A stretch of DNA of 64,000 nucleotides from Streptomyces sp. SirexAA-E (GTDB lineage Bacteria > Actinomycetota > Actinomycetes > Streptomycetales > Streptomycetaceae), in assembly GCF_000177195.2 (NCBI RefSeq), contig NC_015953.1, forward strand, positions 4,526,001 through 4,590,000, in the 5' to 3' direction. Positions 24,545 to 32,960 of this stretch are shown here, piece after piece; the stretch's first letter is position 1; the number at the start of each line of letters is the position of its first letter. The notes beneath the pieces were generated by a model that was given only the letters and a program-made list of their open reading frames with translations, did no database searches and had not been told where the DNA came from. The position numbers and the translations under genes were made by a program.

Positions 24545-25558
24545 GTGGAGATCCCCCGCCTGCTCGACGGTCGGCTGAAGTTCCGGCACCTGATCCTCGT
24601 CGACGCCCTCTCGCGCCAGGGGACCGTGGTCGGCGCCGCGGCGGAGCTGCACGTGACACAGCCCGCGGCCACCCGGAGCCTGCACGAGCTGGAGGACATC
24701 CTCGGGGTTCCGCTGTTCGAGCGCAGGCCCCGGGGCGTCACCGCCACGATCTTCGGCGAGGCGTTCACCCAGCACGCGCGGGCCGTGCTCGCCCAACTGA
24801 CACAGGCCGGTCGCCATGTGACGGAGCTCGCCGACGCCGACCGGGGGACAGTGGTCGTCGGCACACACCTGGCCGGATCGAACGTGCTCCTGCCACGGGC
24901 CATCGCGGGGATCAAGAGGAAGCGCCCGTATCTGACGGTGGTCGTGCGGGAGGCGTCGCCGGAGGCGCTGCTGCTGGAGCTGGAGGCAGGGCGCGTCGAT
25001 TTCGTCGTGGGCCGGCTGACCGCTCCGTCCGACGAGCGGATGGTGCGCCGCAAGCTCTACGACGAGTCGGTCGAACTGGTCGTCCGGGCCGGGCACCCCC
25101 TCGTCGGGCAGCAGCACGTCGAGCTGGCGGAGCTGGTGGACCTGCCGTGGATCCTGCCGGGCGCGGCGACCGTGCTGCGCCGGGAGATCGAGGAGTTCTT
25201 CAGCCGCCACGGCCTCGCCCTGCCGCCGAACCGGGTCGAGACCACCTCGTTCCTGACGGTCCGACAGCTTCTGCTGGAGACGGACGTCGTCGCCGTGCTG
25301 CCCAGCCTGATCATCCGGGACGACACCCGGCTCGTGGGGCTGCGCGTACCGCTGGACCCGATCGGGCACAGCGTCGGACTGACGATGTCGGCCGCCCGTA
25401 CGCTGAGCCCTTCCGCCCAGGCTCTGATCAAGAGCCTGGAGGACATCGCCGGGGACATGGCGCCCCGGGGCGCCCGCGGAGAGCACGACGGGGGTGCGCC
25501 CGGGGAGACGTCGGAAGACGTCCCCGGACACACCCCCGGGTACCGCGCGGATCAGTAG
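24545..25558 (+). CDS. LysR-type transcriptional regulator, PcaQ/GbpR-like
   Basis: 337 residues. N-terminal winged helix with GTVVGAAAELHVTQPAATRSLHELEDILGVPLFERRPRGV (residues 21-60), then a periplasmic-binding-protein-like sensor domain. LKFRHLILVDALSRQGTV is the opening typical of the GbpR/PcaQ branch, which often controls aromatic catabolism. It is convergent with the 3-hydroxyanthranilate operon, overlapping its last gene by 7 bases, and is the obvious candidate regulator; a ring-cleavage intermediate is a plausible inducer. The C-terminal ~30 residues are low-complexity. Role inferred from position and family. Confidence 0.88.
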   Translation: MEIPRLLDGRLKFRHLILVDALSRQGTVVGAAAELHVTQPAATRSLHELEDILGVPLFERRPRGVTATIFGEAFTQHARAVLAQLTQAGRHVTELADADRGTVVVGTHLAGSNVLLPRAIAGIKRKRPYLTVVVREASPEALLLELEAGRVDFVVGRLTAPSDERMVRRKLYDESVELVVRAGHPLVGQQHVELAELVDLPWILPGAATVLRREIEEFFSRHGLALPPNRVETTSFLTVRQLLLETDVVAVLPSLIIRDDTRLVGLRVPLDPIGHSVGLTMSAARTLSPSAQALIKSLEDIAGDMAPRGARGEHDGGAPGETSEDVPGHTPGYRADQ

Positions 25559-26565
25559 CCGACGGCCTGGCCCCGGAGGCCGAGGAAGCGTTCGGCGTTG
25601 CCCCGGGTGATCAGCCGTCGGCTCGCGTCGTCGAGGAAACCGCTCCTGCGGACGACCTCACCGACCGGGCGCTCTCCCAGCGGGTACGGGTAGTCGCTGC
25701 CCACCATCACCCGGTCCGCGCCGAGCGTGTCGACCAGCAGTCGCAGCGCGCGGTCGTCGAAGACGACCGAGTCGACGTGGAAGCGGCCGAGGTAGTGCGA
25801 AGGGGGGAACTCCGACGTGCCGATGACGTCGTTGCGTCCGTGCCACGCGTTCTCCATCCGGCCGAGCCAGAACGCGAACGAGCCGCCGCCGTGGGCGAAG
25901 CAGATCTTCAGGCTGTCGTCGACACGGTCGAACACCCCTCCCAGGATCAGGGCGAGGATCGACAGATGTGTCTCCGCGGGCATCGCGGTCAGCCACTGGG
26001 CCATCCACCGGTCGAGCCGTGGGGAGCTGGCCATGTCCCACGGGTGCACGAACACCGGTACGTCCAGAGACGCGCAGTGCTGGAGGAAGGTGACGACGCC
26101 CTCGCTGTCGAGGTCGAGGTCACCCACGTGGTTGCCTATCTCGACCCCCCGGTGACCGTTGGCGACGCTGCGTTCCAGCTCGCGGCAGGCGGCATCCGGA
26201 TCCTGCAGCGGCACCTGGCAGAACGGGATGAGCCGGTCCGGTGCCGGGGCGACGATCTCGAGAGCCAGGTCGTTGAAGACGCGGGCGACCTTCGCCGCCT
26301 CCCGCCCCCCGGTCCCGTAGCTGAAGAAGGCCGGTGTCGGGGAGACCACCTGGGTGCGGACGCCGTCCGCGTCCATGTCGCGCAGGCGGGTCTCCGCGTC
26401 CCAGCAGTCCGCCCGGATCCGGCGGAACTCCTTCGTACCCATCATGATCATCGCGTCGGCCTCGGACTCGATCCGCAGCCACGGCGCCTCCGGCCCGATC
26501 TCGGATGTCAGGTCCGGCCAGCCCCGGGGGACGTAATGGGTGTGGATGTCGATCATTCCGTCCAC
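25552..26565 (-). CDS. nbaD: 2-amino-3-carboxymuconate-6-semialdehyde decarboxylase (ACMSD)
   Basis: 337 residues. Removes CO2 from the unstable ring-cleavage product of 3-hydroxyanthranilate, giving 2-aminomuconate 6-semialdehyde and preventing drain into quinolinate. Amidohydrolase fold with the zinc ligands visible: IHTHYVPRG near the N-terminus, VHPWDM near residue 175, CFAHGGG near 225 and GSDYPYPLGE near 290. GTG 26565 is chosen because GGAAGGG lies six bases upstream; ATG 26556 is the alternative. It begins 2 bases after the dioxygenase stop and is the last gene of the operon. Confidence 0.92.
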   Translation of the reverse strand: MDGMIDIHTHYVPRGWPDLTSEIGPEAPWLRIESEADAMIMMGTKEFRRIRADCWDAETRLRDMDADGVRTQVVSPTPAFFSYGTGGREAAKVARVFNDLALEIVAPAPDRLIPFCQVPLQDPDAACRELERSVANGHRGVEIGNHVGDLDLDSEGVVTFLQHCASLDVPVFVHPWDMASSPRLDRWMAQWLTAMPAETHLSILALILGGVFDRVDDSLKICFAHGGGSFAFWLGRMENAWHGRNDVIGTSEFPPSHYLGRFHVDSVVFDDRALRLLVDTLGADRVMVGSDYPYPLGERPVGEVVRRSGFLDDASRRLITRGNAERFLGLRGQAVGY

Positions 26566-26567
26566 GG

Positions 26568-27089
26568 TCAGCCCTTCCCGGGGTGCAGCGCACCGCACCT
26601 GGGGCAGACCCGGGCCTTCTCGTCCGCGTAGAACTCGCTGAAGACCGGCGGCAGATCCTCGACGATGTCCCGCACCTGGAGCTCCGTCTCGTGGATCAGC
26701 CGCGAGCAGTCGAGGCAGTACCACTGGAACCGCTCCAGGGTGCCCTCCTCACGGACCCGCTCGATGACCAGCCCGATCGACTCGGGGTCGGGCCGCTGCG
26801 GGGAGTGCGGGAGGTTGCCGGGGAGCAACCACGCCTGCCCCTCCTTGATGTGCACGGTCCGCGGCCCGTCCTCGGTCATGACGTTGACGTGCATGTCGCC
26901 CCTGACCTGGTAGAACCACTCCTCGTACGGGTCGAGGTGGTAGTCCGTCCGCTGGTTCGGGCCGCCGACGATCTGGACGATGAAGTCCTTGCCCAGGGAC
27001 ATGGTCCGGTTGTTCACCGGCGGCTTGAGCAGGTGCTCGTGCTCGGTGATCCACCCCTGGAAATCGATGACCTGCGGGATGTCGGTCAT
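26568..27089 (-). CDS. nbaC: 3-hydroxyanthranilate 3,4-dioxygenase
   Basis: 173 residues, the length of bacterial HAO. A cupin that opens the aromatic ring of 3-hydroxyanthranilate with O2. Iron ligands are His and Glu in YHLDPYEEWFYQ (residues 50-61) and His in GNLPHSPQRP near residue 95; the arginine of that segment binds the substrate carboxylate. A second, rubredoxin-like metal site is formed by CLDC and CPRC near the C-terminus, typical of bacterial and not animal enzymes. The ATG overlaps the upstream deaminase stop by 4 bases. Confidence 0.95.
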   Translation of the reverse strand: MTDIPQVIDFQGWITEHEHLLKPPVNNRTMSLGKDFIVQIVGGPNQRTDYHLDPYEEWFYQVRGDMHVNVMTEDGPRTVHIKEGQAWLLPGNLPHSPQRPDPESIGLVIERVREEGTLERFQWYCLDCSRLIHETELQVRDIVEDLPPVFSEFYADEKARVCPRCGALHPGKG

Positions 27090-27550
27090 GAGACCACCTC
27101 CGTGCTGTGCGATGTGTGGGACTGGTCGCCGCGCCTGTTCCGCGGCAGATGGGCGATGGCCTGGATCTCGATCAGCAGGTGGGGGTGCGGCAGTTGGTGG
27201 ACCGCCACGGTCGTCCGCGTGGGGCCCCGCTCGTCGAAGAACTCGCCGTAGACCTCGTTGTATCCGCCGAAGTCGTTCATGGACACGAGGTACGCGGTGA
27301 CCTGGGCGATGTCGGAGAGGTCCGCGCCCAGCTCGGCGAGCATGCCGCGGATGTTCTCGATCACCGCCCGCGTCTGCGCCCGGATGTCCAGGTCCGTCGT
27401 GCCCATCGCGTCGACCTCGACACCCACGAAGGTGTTGTCGGGCCGGCGCGAACTGGTCCCAGAGACGAAGACCAGGTCGCCGACGACCTTCACGTGCGGG
27501 AAGCGCCCGCGCGGGGTGGCCCGCCCCTCCATGACGCGTGCCCCGCTCAT
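27086..27550 (-). CDS. RidA/YjgF-family 2-aminomuconate deaminase
   Basis: 154 residues. In this pathway a RidA-family protein hydrolyses the enamine 2-aminomuconate to 4-oxalocrotonate and ammonia. The family core is present: VVGDLVFVSGTSSRRPD, ENIRGMLAELGADLSDIAQVTAYLV and LLIEIQAIA. The arginine that general RidA imine hydrolases use just before the LP turn is replaced by glutamine (VHQLPHP), in line with a specialised substrate. Overlaps its neighbours by 4 bases on both sides. Function is assigned mostly from the operon. Confidence 0.88.
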   Translation of the reverse strand: MSGARVMEGRATPRGRFPHVKVVGDLVFVSGTSSRRPDNTFVGVEVDAMGTTDLDIRAQTRAVIENIRGMLAELGADLSDIAQVTAYLVSMNDFGGYNEVYGEFFDERGPTRTTVAVHQLPHPHLLIEIQAIAHLPRNRRGDQSHTSHSTEVVS

Positions 27551-28314
27551 CGGACCCCCCGCACCGAAACGGCGCCGATGCCCGCGACGTCGCAGCTGGT
27601 GACGCCCGTCGTCAGCGGCACGGCCGCGGTCGCCGCACCGGCGAGCACCGCCTGTCCGGCCCGCAACGGGATGCTCCGGCGCCGGCACATGTCCAGCAGG
27701 GCGTGCAGCGCGCGCACCGGGTCGCCGAGGACGGCGGCGGTCGAACCGGTCACCACCGTCGTGCCGACGAGCAGCCGCACCGCCCGGTTGGACACGCTCT
27801 CGACCGGGCGCCAGGGACCGATCACGTAGGCGGCGGCCGACGTGTTGTCGGCGACGACGTCGCCGTAGGTGAAGCGGAAGTCCTCGTACCGCGAGTCGAT
27901 GATCTCCAGGGCCGGGGCGACCGCGTCGACACAGGACTCGATGTCCGTCGCCGGGTCGTCCAGGTCCACGTCGCGGCAGAGCCGGTAGGCGACCTCGGGC
28001 TCCACCTTCGGGTGGATGAAACGGGACAGGTCCAGGTCACCGCCGTCCGGGACCCGCATGGCGTCGGTGAGCCGTCCGACGATCACGTCGGAGACCCCCA
28101 TCTGCGCCATCTTCGCCTTGCTGGTGAAGCCCAGCTTGACGCCGGTCAGCCGCTCGCCGCGTGCCGCGCGCCGGGCCAGCAGCGCGGCCTGGATCGCGTA
28201 CGCGTCGTCGATGCCGAACGCGTGGGTGTCGGCGAGGCTCGGGGTCTCGGTCCGGGACGTCTGCGCGGTGTCGAGGCGCTCGGCCAGGGTGTCGATGGTG
28301 CGTGCCGGAATCAT
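27547..28314 (-). CDS. 4-oxalocrotonate decarboxylase
   Basis: 255 residues, fumarylacetoacetate-hydrolase-like hydratase/decarboxylase family. GVKLGFTSKAKMAQMGV, VEPEVAYRL and ALEIIDSRYEDFRF carry the metal-binding glutamates. The second of two such paralogues in the operon; I assign this one as the decarboxylase because YEDFRFTYGDVVADNTSAA matches XylI/NbaG-type enzymes better, giving 2-oxopent-4-enoate from 4-oxalocrotonate. The two enzymes usually form a complex. ATGA overlaps at both ends. Confidence 0.85.
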   Translation of the reverse strand: MIPARTIDTLAERLDTAQTSRTETPSLADTHAFGIDDAYAIQAALLARRAARGERLTGVKLGFTSKAKMAQMGVSDVIVGRLTDAMRVPDGGDLDLSRFIHPKVEPEVAYRLCRDVDLDDPATDIESCVDAVAPALEIIDSRYEDFRFTYGDVVADNTSAAAYVIGPWRPVESVSNRAVRLLVGTTVVTGSTAAVLGDPVRALHALLDMCRRRSIPLRAGQAVLAGAATAAVPLTTGVTSCDVAGIGAVSVRGVR

Positions 28315-29342
28315 GCGGCGCCTCCGTCGGTGAGGGCCCCGCGCCGCGCGGCCAGGTCCAGTGCGATGTCCACGATCATGTCCTCCTGACCGCCGACCAT
28401 CTGACGTCGTCCGGCCTCCAGCAGAATGTCCCTGGTGTCGACCCCGTAGCGCAGCGAGGCCCGTTCGGCGTGCAGCAGGAAGCTGGAGTAGACACCGGCG
28501 TACCCGAGGGTCAGCGTCTCGCGGTCCACCTGTACCGGTCGCTGACGCATCGGCCGGACGATGTCGTCGGCGGCGTCCTGGAGCGCGAACAGGTCGCAGC
28601 CGTGCTCCCAGCCCATCAGGTCCGCGACGGCGACGAACGGTTCGGCCGGGCAGTTGCCCGCCCCGGCGCCCTGACCCGCCAGAGCCACGTCGACGCGGTA
28701 CGCGCCGTGCTCGACGGCCGTCACGCTGTTGGCCACCGACAGCGAGAGGTTCTCGTGGGCGTGGATGCCGATCTCGGTGCCCTCGTCCAGCACCCGGCGG
28801 TAGGCGTCGATCCGTTCTGCGACGTCCCGCATGGTCAGGCGTCCGCCGGAGTCGGTCACGTACACGCAGTGGGCGCCGTAGGACTCCATGAGGGCCGCCT
28901 GCCGGGCCAGGCCCTCGGGGGAGTTGAGGTGGCTCATCATCAGGAAGCCCGACACGTCCATGCCGTGCTCACGGGCCCAGCCGATGTGCTGGGCGCCGAC
29001 GTCCGCCTCGGTGCAGTGGGTGGCGACCCGGACGCTGCGCACGCCCAGGTCGTACGCCCGTCGCAGGTGCTCGACGGTGCCGATGCCGGGCAGCAGCAGC
29101 GTCGTCAGCTTCGCGTGCTCGACCACGTCGGCGGCGGCCTCGATCCACTCCTCGTCGGAGTGGGCGCCGAAGCCGTAGTTGGCACTCGACCCGCCGAGAC
29201 CGTCGCCGTGCGCGACCTCGATGGCCGCGACGCCCGCCCTGTCCAGAGCGGAGACGATGTCACGCACCTGGCCGACGGTGTACATGTGCCCCATGGCGTG
29301 CATGCCGTCCCGCAGGGTCACGTCCTGTACGTACAGCTTCAT
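28311..29342 (-). CDS. dmpG: 4-hydroxy-2-oxovalerate aldolase
   Basis: 343 residues. Splits 4-hydroxy-2-oxovalerate into pyruvate and acetaldehyde in a class II (Mn-dependent) reaction. DVTLRDGMHAMGH near residue 7 holds the catalytic Arg, the metal-binding Asp and a His; IHAHENLSLSVANS near residue 200 holds the other metal-binding histidines. The C-terminal DmpG communication domain is intact (LLEAGRRQMVGGQEDMI). It works in a channelled complex with the acetaldehyde dehydrogenase encoded immediately upstream. Confidence 0.95.
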   Translation of the reverse strand: MKLYVQDVTLRDGMHAMGHMYTVGQVRDIVSALDRAGVAAIEVAHGDGLGGSSANYGFGAHSDEEWIEAAADVVEHAKLTTLLLPGIGTVEHLRRAYDLGVRSVRVATHCTEADVGAQHIGWAREHGMDVSGFLMMSHLNSPEGLARQAALMESYGAHCVYVTDSGGRLTMRDVAERIDAYRRVLDEGTEIGIHAHENLSLSVANSVTAVEHGAYRVDVALAGQGAGAGNCPAEPFVAVADLMGWEHGCDLFALQDAADDIVRPMRQRPVQVDRETLTLGYAGVYSSFLLHAERASLRYGVDTRDILLEAGRRQMVGGQEDMIVDIALDLAARRGALTDGGAA

Positions 29343-30295
29343 GCGTCCACCCGTCCTCGGAGTGCGGTGATCTTCTCGGCGGTCCGGACCGCGGCGGAGG
29401 TCATGATGTCGAGGTTCCCGGCGTAGTCGGGCAGGTAGTGGCCCGCGCCCAGCACCTCCAGGAACACCGAGACCCTGACCCCGGTGACCCGCCGGCCGAG
29501 AGCCGGGACCACGGCGTCCTCGACCGCGTCGAACTGCACGTCCTGCTTGAGCCGGTAGCCCGGCACGTACTCCTGGACGGTTTCGGCCATCTGCCGTACG
29601 GAGGCGACGATCCGTTCCCGCGTACCGGCGTCCACCGCCCCCTCGACGAGGCAGTACACGGTGTCGCGCATGACGATGGGCGGTTCGGCCGGGTTGAGCA
29701 CGATGATCGCCTTGCCCACCGAGGCGCCGCCGACGACGCGGATGGCCTCGCCGGTCGTCTCGGTGAACTCGTCGATGTTGGCCCGGGTCCCCGGCCCGGC
29801 CGACCTGGAGGAGATGGACGCGACGATCTCGCCGTACGCGACCGGGGCGATCCGGGAGACCGCGGCGACGACGGGGATGGTCGCCTGGCCTCCGCAGGTC
29901 ACCATGTTGACGTCCGGCGCGTCCAGGTGGTCGTCCAGATTGACCGACGGCACCACGAACGGACCGAGGGCCGCCGGCGTCAGGTCGACCATCAGCTTCC
30001 CGTGCTGACGGGCGATCTCCGCGTTGCGCCCGTGCGCCTTGGCGGAGGTGGCGTCGAAGATCACCTTGATGTCCGCGAACCCGGGCATCCCGACGAGACC
30101 CTCGACGCCCTGGTGGGTGGTGGCCACCCCCAGCCGCCCGGCACGGGCGAGCCCGTCGGAGGCCGGGTCGATGCCCACCATGGCGCCCATGCGGAGCGTC
30201 TTCGACAGCCGCATGACCTTGATCATGAGGTCGGTCCCGATGTTGCCGGACCCGATGACGGCGACCGGAACCGCGTCCGTGGCCGGTGTGCTCAC
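29339..30295 (-). CDS. acetaldehyde dehydrogenase (acylating)
   Basis: 318 residues. Converts acetaldehyde, NAD+ and CoA to acetyl-CoA; DmpF/MhpF/NbaJ type. VIGSGNIGTDLMIKVMR is the Rossmann motif, the catalytic cysteine is in NMVTCGGQATIPVV near residue 130, and LKQDVQFDAVEDAVVP marks the C-terminal part. GTG start overlapping the hydratase stop (GTGA); the stop overlaps the aldolase ATG. Together with the aldolase it avoids release of toxic acetaldehyde. Confidence 0.95.
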   Translation of the reverse strand: MSTPATDAVPVAVIGSGNIGTDLMIKVMRLSKTLRMGAMVGIDPASDGLARAGRLGVATTHQGVEGLVGMPGFADIKVIFDATSAKAHGRNAEIARQHGKLMVDLTPAALGPFVVPSVNLDDHLDAPDVNMVTCGGQATIPVVAAVSRIAPVAYGEIVASISSRSAGPGTRANIDEFTETTGEAIRVVGGASVGKAIIVLNPAEPPIVMRDTVYCLVEGAVDAGTRERIVASVRQMAETVQEYVPGYRLKQDVQFDAVEDAVVPALGRRVTGVRVSVFLEVLGAGHYLPDYAGNLDIMTSAAVRTAEKITALRGRVDA

Positions 30296-31155
30296 TTGGT
30301 TCCCTCCTCGATGACTGCGTCGACCTCGCCGAGCCCGTCCAGCTCCAGCCGGAACCGCCCAGGTCCGCCGACCGGGACCATCGGCCCGAGCGCACCGGAC
30401 ATCACGACGTCACCGGCCCGCAGCGGCTGTTCGCGCCGGACCATCTCGCGCGCCAGCCAGGCCACGGCGACGACCGGCGAACCGAGGCAGGCGTGGCCCG
30501 CGCCGAAGGAGACCGGCTCGCCGTCCCGGTGGAGTGTCATACCGACCCGGGAGAGGTCCCGGGCGTCGAGCGTGTGCGGGGTGGTCCCGAGGACGACCGC
30601 GCCGCTGGAGGCGTTGTCCGCGACGGTGTCGGTGATGGCCAGGTCCCAGTCCGTGATCCGCGAGTCGACGATCTCGACGGCGGGGAGCACGAACTCGGTG
30701 GCCCGCAGGACGTCCGCGACACCGGCGCCCGGCCGGTCGAGGTCGCGGCCGAGCACGAAGGCGATCTCGCCCTCCGCCCGGGGCTGGATGAACCGGCCGA
30801 GCGGCAGCGGCTCGCCGTGGGCGTACATCATGTCGTCGAAGAGCACGCCGAAGTCCGGCTGGAACACTGCGAACTGCTGCTGCACGACGGGGGCGGTGAG
30901 CCCGATCTTGGCGCCCACCCGGCGGGCTCCGGACGCGGCCCTGGCAGCGGCGACGCGGCGCTGGACCTCGTAGGCGGCGTCGATGTCCCCCTCGCCCAGG
31001 TACCGCCGGACCGGTGCGCACGGGGTGCGGGTCGCCGCCGCGGCGGTGAGCAGTGCGGCGGCGGCGTCGATCCGCCCGTCGGGGCCGGTGTTCTCGTCGG
31101 TGCCGGTGTTCTCGTCGGTGTCGGTGTTCTCGTCGGTGTCCGGGAGTGGAGTCAC
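30292..31155 (-). CDS. 2-oxopent-4-enoate (2-keto-4-pentenoate) hydratase
   Basis: 287 residues. Adds water to 2-oxopent-4-enoate to give 4-hydroxy-2-oxovalerate. Hydratase family words GAKIGLTAPVVQQQF, AEGEIAFVLGRDL and AVEIVDSRITDWDL contain the metal-binding glutamates. The first ~28 residues are a Glu/Asn/Thr/Asp extension (DENTDTDENTGTDENTG) encoded by three 18-bp repeats and absent from usual family members; a start after the repeats is conceivable, but GTG 31155 gives the GTGA overlap found at the other junctions. Confidence 0.88.
   Translation of the reverse strand: MTPLPDTDENTDTDENTGTDENTGPDGRIDAAAALLTAAAATRTPCAPVRRYLGEGDIDAAYEVQRRVAAARAASGARRVGAKIGLTAPVVQQQFAVFQPDFGVLFDDMMYAHGEPLPLGRFIQPRAEGEIAFVLGRDLDRPGAGVADVLRATEFVLPAVEIVDSRITDWDLAITDTVADNASSGAVVLGTTPHTLDARDLSRVGMTLHRDGEPVSFGAGHACLGSPVVAVAWLAREMVRREQPLRAGDVVMSGALGPMVPVGGPGRFRLELDGLGEVDAVIEEGTK
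31084..31137 (-). repeat. three tandem 18-bp repeats at the hydratase 5' end
   Basis: GCCGGTGTTCTCGTCGGT (plus-strand reading) at 31084-31101 and 31102-31119, with a one-base variant at 31120-31137. They encode a repeated acidic Asp-Glu-Asn-Thr unit and are a likely source of length variation between strains. Confidence 0.85.
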
Positions 31156-32627
31156 AGCTGTACGCACACATTCGTCGGCTCGGTGTAGAAGTGCAGGGAG
31201 GATTCGCCGCCCTCGCGCCCGATACCGGAGAGCCCGGCGCCGCCGAAGGGCGAGCGGAGGTCGCGCAGGAACCAGGTGTTGACCCAGGCCATGCCCACGT
31301 CCATCGACTGCGCCACACGGTGACCGCGGCGCAGGTCGTTGGTCCACACCGACGCCGCGAGGCCGTAGTCGGTGTCGTTGGCCAGGGCGATCGCCTCGGC
31401 CTCGGTGTCGAAGGGGACGAGCGCGGCCACCGGCCCGAAGATCTCCTCGCGTACGACCCGGTCGGCGTTGGTCAGCCCGGTCCACAGCGTCGGTTCGATC
31501 CACGAACCGCCGTCCAGGTCCTCGCCCAGCCGGGGGACCCCGCCGCCGGTGAGCACCTCGGCGCCGGCCTGTTCGGCCAGTTCGAAGTAGCGGAGGACCT
31601 TGTCCCGGTGGGTCTGGGATATCAGCGGACCCGTGGTGGTCGCCTCGTCCAGCGGACGCCCCAGCCGCAGGCCCCGGGCCCGCTCCACGAGTCCGCCCGC
31701 GATCTCGTCGAACACGGACCGCTGCACGTAGACCCGCTCGGTGCACAGGCAGACCTGGCCGGTGTTGGAGAACACCGACCTGGTGAGTCCGGTCAGCGCC
31801 TCGTCGATGTCGACGTCGTCGAAGACGATGGCGGCGTTCTTGCCGCCGAGTTCGAACGACACCGGGCGGACCCGGGGCGCGACCGTCTTCATGACGTGCG
31901 AGCCGGTCGCCGAGGATCCGGTGAAGGTCACGCCGTCGATCCCGGGGTGGGACGTCACGTACTCGCCGGCGGAGTCGGCGCCGAATCCGTGGAGGACGTT
32001 GTACACGCCTGCCGGCAGGCCGACTTCGGCGAGGACCTCCGCCAGCAGGGTGGCTGTACCGGGCGTCTCCTCGCTGGGCTTCACGACCACGGCGTTGCCG
32101 CAGGCGAGGGCGGGTGCGATCTTCCAGGTCAGCAGGAGGAGCGGCAGATTCCACGGCACGATGACCGCGACGACGCCGAGCGGCTTGCGGACCGCGTAGT
32201 TGAGGGCCTGCCTGCCGCCCGCGAGGTCGGTGAGGAACGACTCCTGCCCCGCGGCGGCGACCACGTCCGCGAAGGTGCGGAAGTTGGAGACGGCCCGTGC
32301 CACATCGAGTTCCCGCGCCTGCGTGACCGGCTTTCCGGTGTCGGCGATCTCCGCGGCGACGAACTCCTCGAAACGTTCCTCGATACGGTCCGCGGCGCGG
32401 CGCAGCAGTGCGGCCCTCTCGCGTACCGCCGTACTCGCCCAGCCGTCGTCCAGAGCCCGCCGGGCCGCCGCCACGGCGCGGTCCACGAGGGGCCTGTCGG
32501 CCTCGTGGACGCGAGCGTGAACCGCCCCGGTGGCCGGGTCCACCTTGCCGAAGCCGCGGTGCTCGTCGGGCTCGACGAACTTTCCGTCGACGAAATTGCG
32601 GATCCACCGCCCATTGTCTGCCGTCAT
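31152..32627 (-). CDS. 2-aminomuconic/2-hydroxymuconic semialdehyde dehydrogenase
   Basis: 491 residues. NAD-dependent aldehyde dehydrogenase that oxidises 2-aminomuconate 6-semialdehyde to 2-aminomuconate. FVDGKFVEP opens the protein as in DmpC/AmnC/NbaE; VPWNLPLLLLTWKIAPALACGN, FTGSSATGSHV, the general base in FELGGKNAAIVF and the nucleophile in SNTGQVCLCTERVYV are the catalytic landmarks. The FLRDLRSPFGGAGLSGIGREGG ending is typical of muconic semialdehyde enzymes. First gene of the eight-gene operon, with the promoter in the 333-base divergent gap. Confidence 0.92.
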   Translation of the reverse strand: MTADNGRWIRNFVDGKFVEPDEHRGFGKVDPATGAVHARVHEADRPLVDRAVAAARRALDDGWASTAVRERAALLRRAADRIEERFEEFVAAEIADTGKPVTQARELDVARAVSNFRTFADVVAAAGQESFLTDLAGGRQALNYAVRKPLGVVAVIVPWNLPLLLLTWKIAPALACGNAVVVKPSEETPGTATLLAEVLAEVGLPAGVYNVLHGFGADSAGEYVTSHPGIDGVTFTGSSATGSHVMKTVAPRVRPVSFELGGKNAAIVFDDVDIDEALTGLTRSVFSNTGQVCLCTERVYVQRSVFDEIAGGLVERARGLRLGRPLDEATTTGPLISQTHRDKVLRYFELAEQAGAEVLTGGGVPRLGEDLDGGSWIEPTLWTGLTNADRVVREEIFGPVAALVPFDTEAEAIALANDTDYGLAASVWTNDLRRGHRVAQSMDVGMAWVNTWFLRDLRSPFGGAGLSGIGREGGESSLHFYTEPTNVCVQL

Positions 32628-32960
32628 GCCCCCACTCTGAGAGGTGCGGCTATGTCGAACAAATGAACTTCTCGTGAGGTGGCATACCAGGATTGCTATG
32701 CCGCGCGCTGCTCGGCGGGCGGGTGCCCGGCGGCGGCGGGCGGGCCGCCGTCATGCGGCCGGACGGCGCGTGGGACCGGACCGGCCGCCGCCGAAGGGTG
32801 GCACGGTATACCCGTCAGGGCATGGCAGATTCGCGATTGGGTATTTGTGCGTCATGTCTCACGGGGTGAGTATCCACCGTTGACGCGTGATGTACGCCAG
32901 CCGCCGTAGTGGCTTCGCCGGACGAAAGACCGCGAGCCGCCCAAGCGATAGGTCATCCCC
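32628..32960. other. 333-base divergent control region of the catabolic island
   Basis: Contains no convincing gene. It must hold the promoter of the catabolic operon (minus) and of the MHS transporter (plus). CATAGC on the minus strand (plus 32649-32654) is a possible -10 box, and a perfect inverted repeat lies at 32681-32702. TTGACG at 32880-32885 could be a -35 box for the transporter. AAGCGATAGGTC precedes the transporter ATG. Confidence 0.45.
32681..32702. promoter_or_regulatory. candidate operator GGCATA-N10-TATGCC
   Basis: Perfect 6-base arms at 32681-32686 and 32697-32702. Its centre would lie about 50 bases upstream of a transcription start predicted from the minus-strand CATAGC box, where LysR-type activators usually bind. 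It does not fit a strict T-N11-A frame. Assignment to the LysR regulator encoded at 24545 is inference. Confidence 0.45.

Noticed and set aside
32681..32702. Strict LysR T-N11-A box
   Set aside because: The dyad has even spacing (N10 between arms) and no T and A at the required distance, so it is reported only as a general operator candidate.
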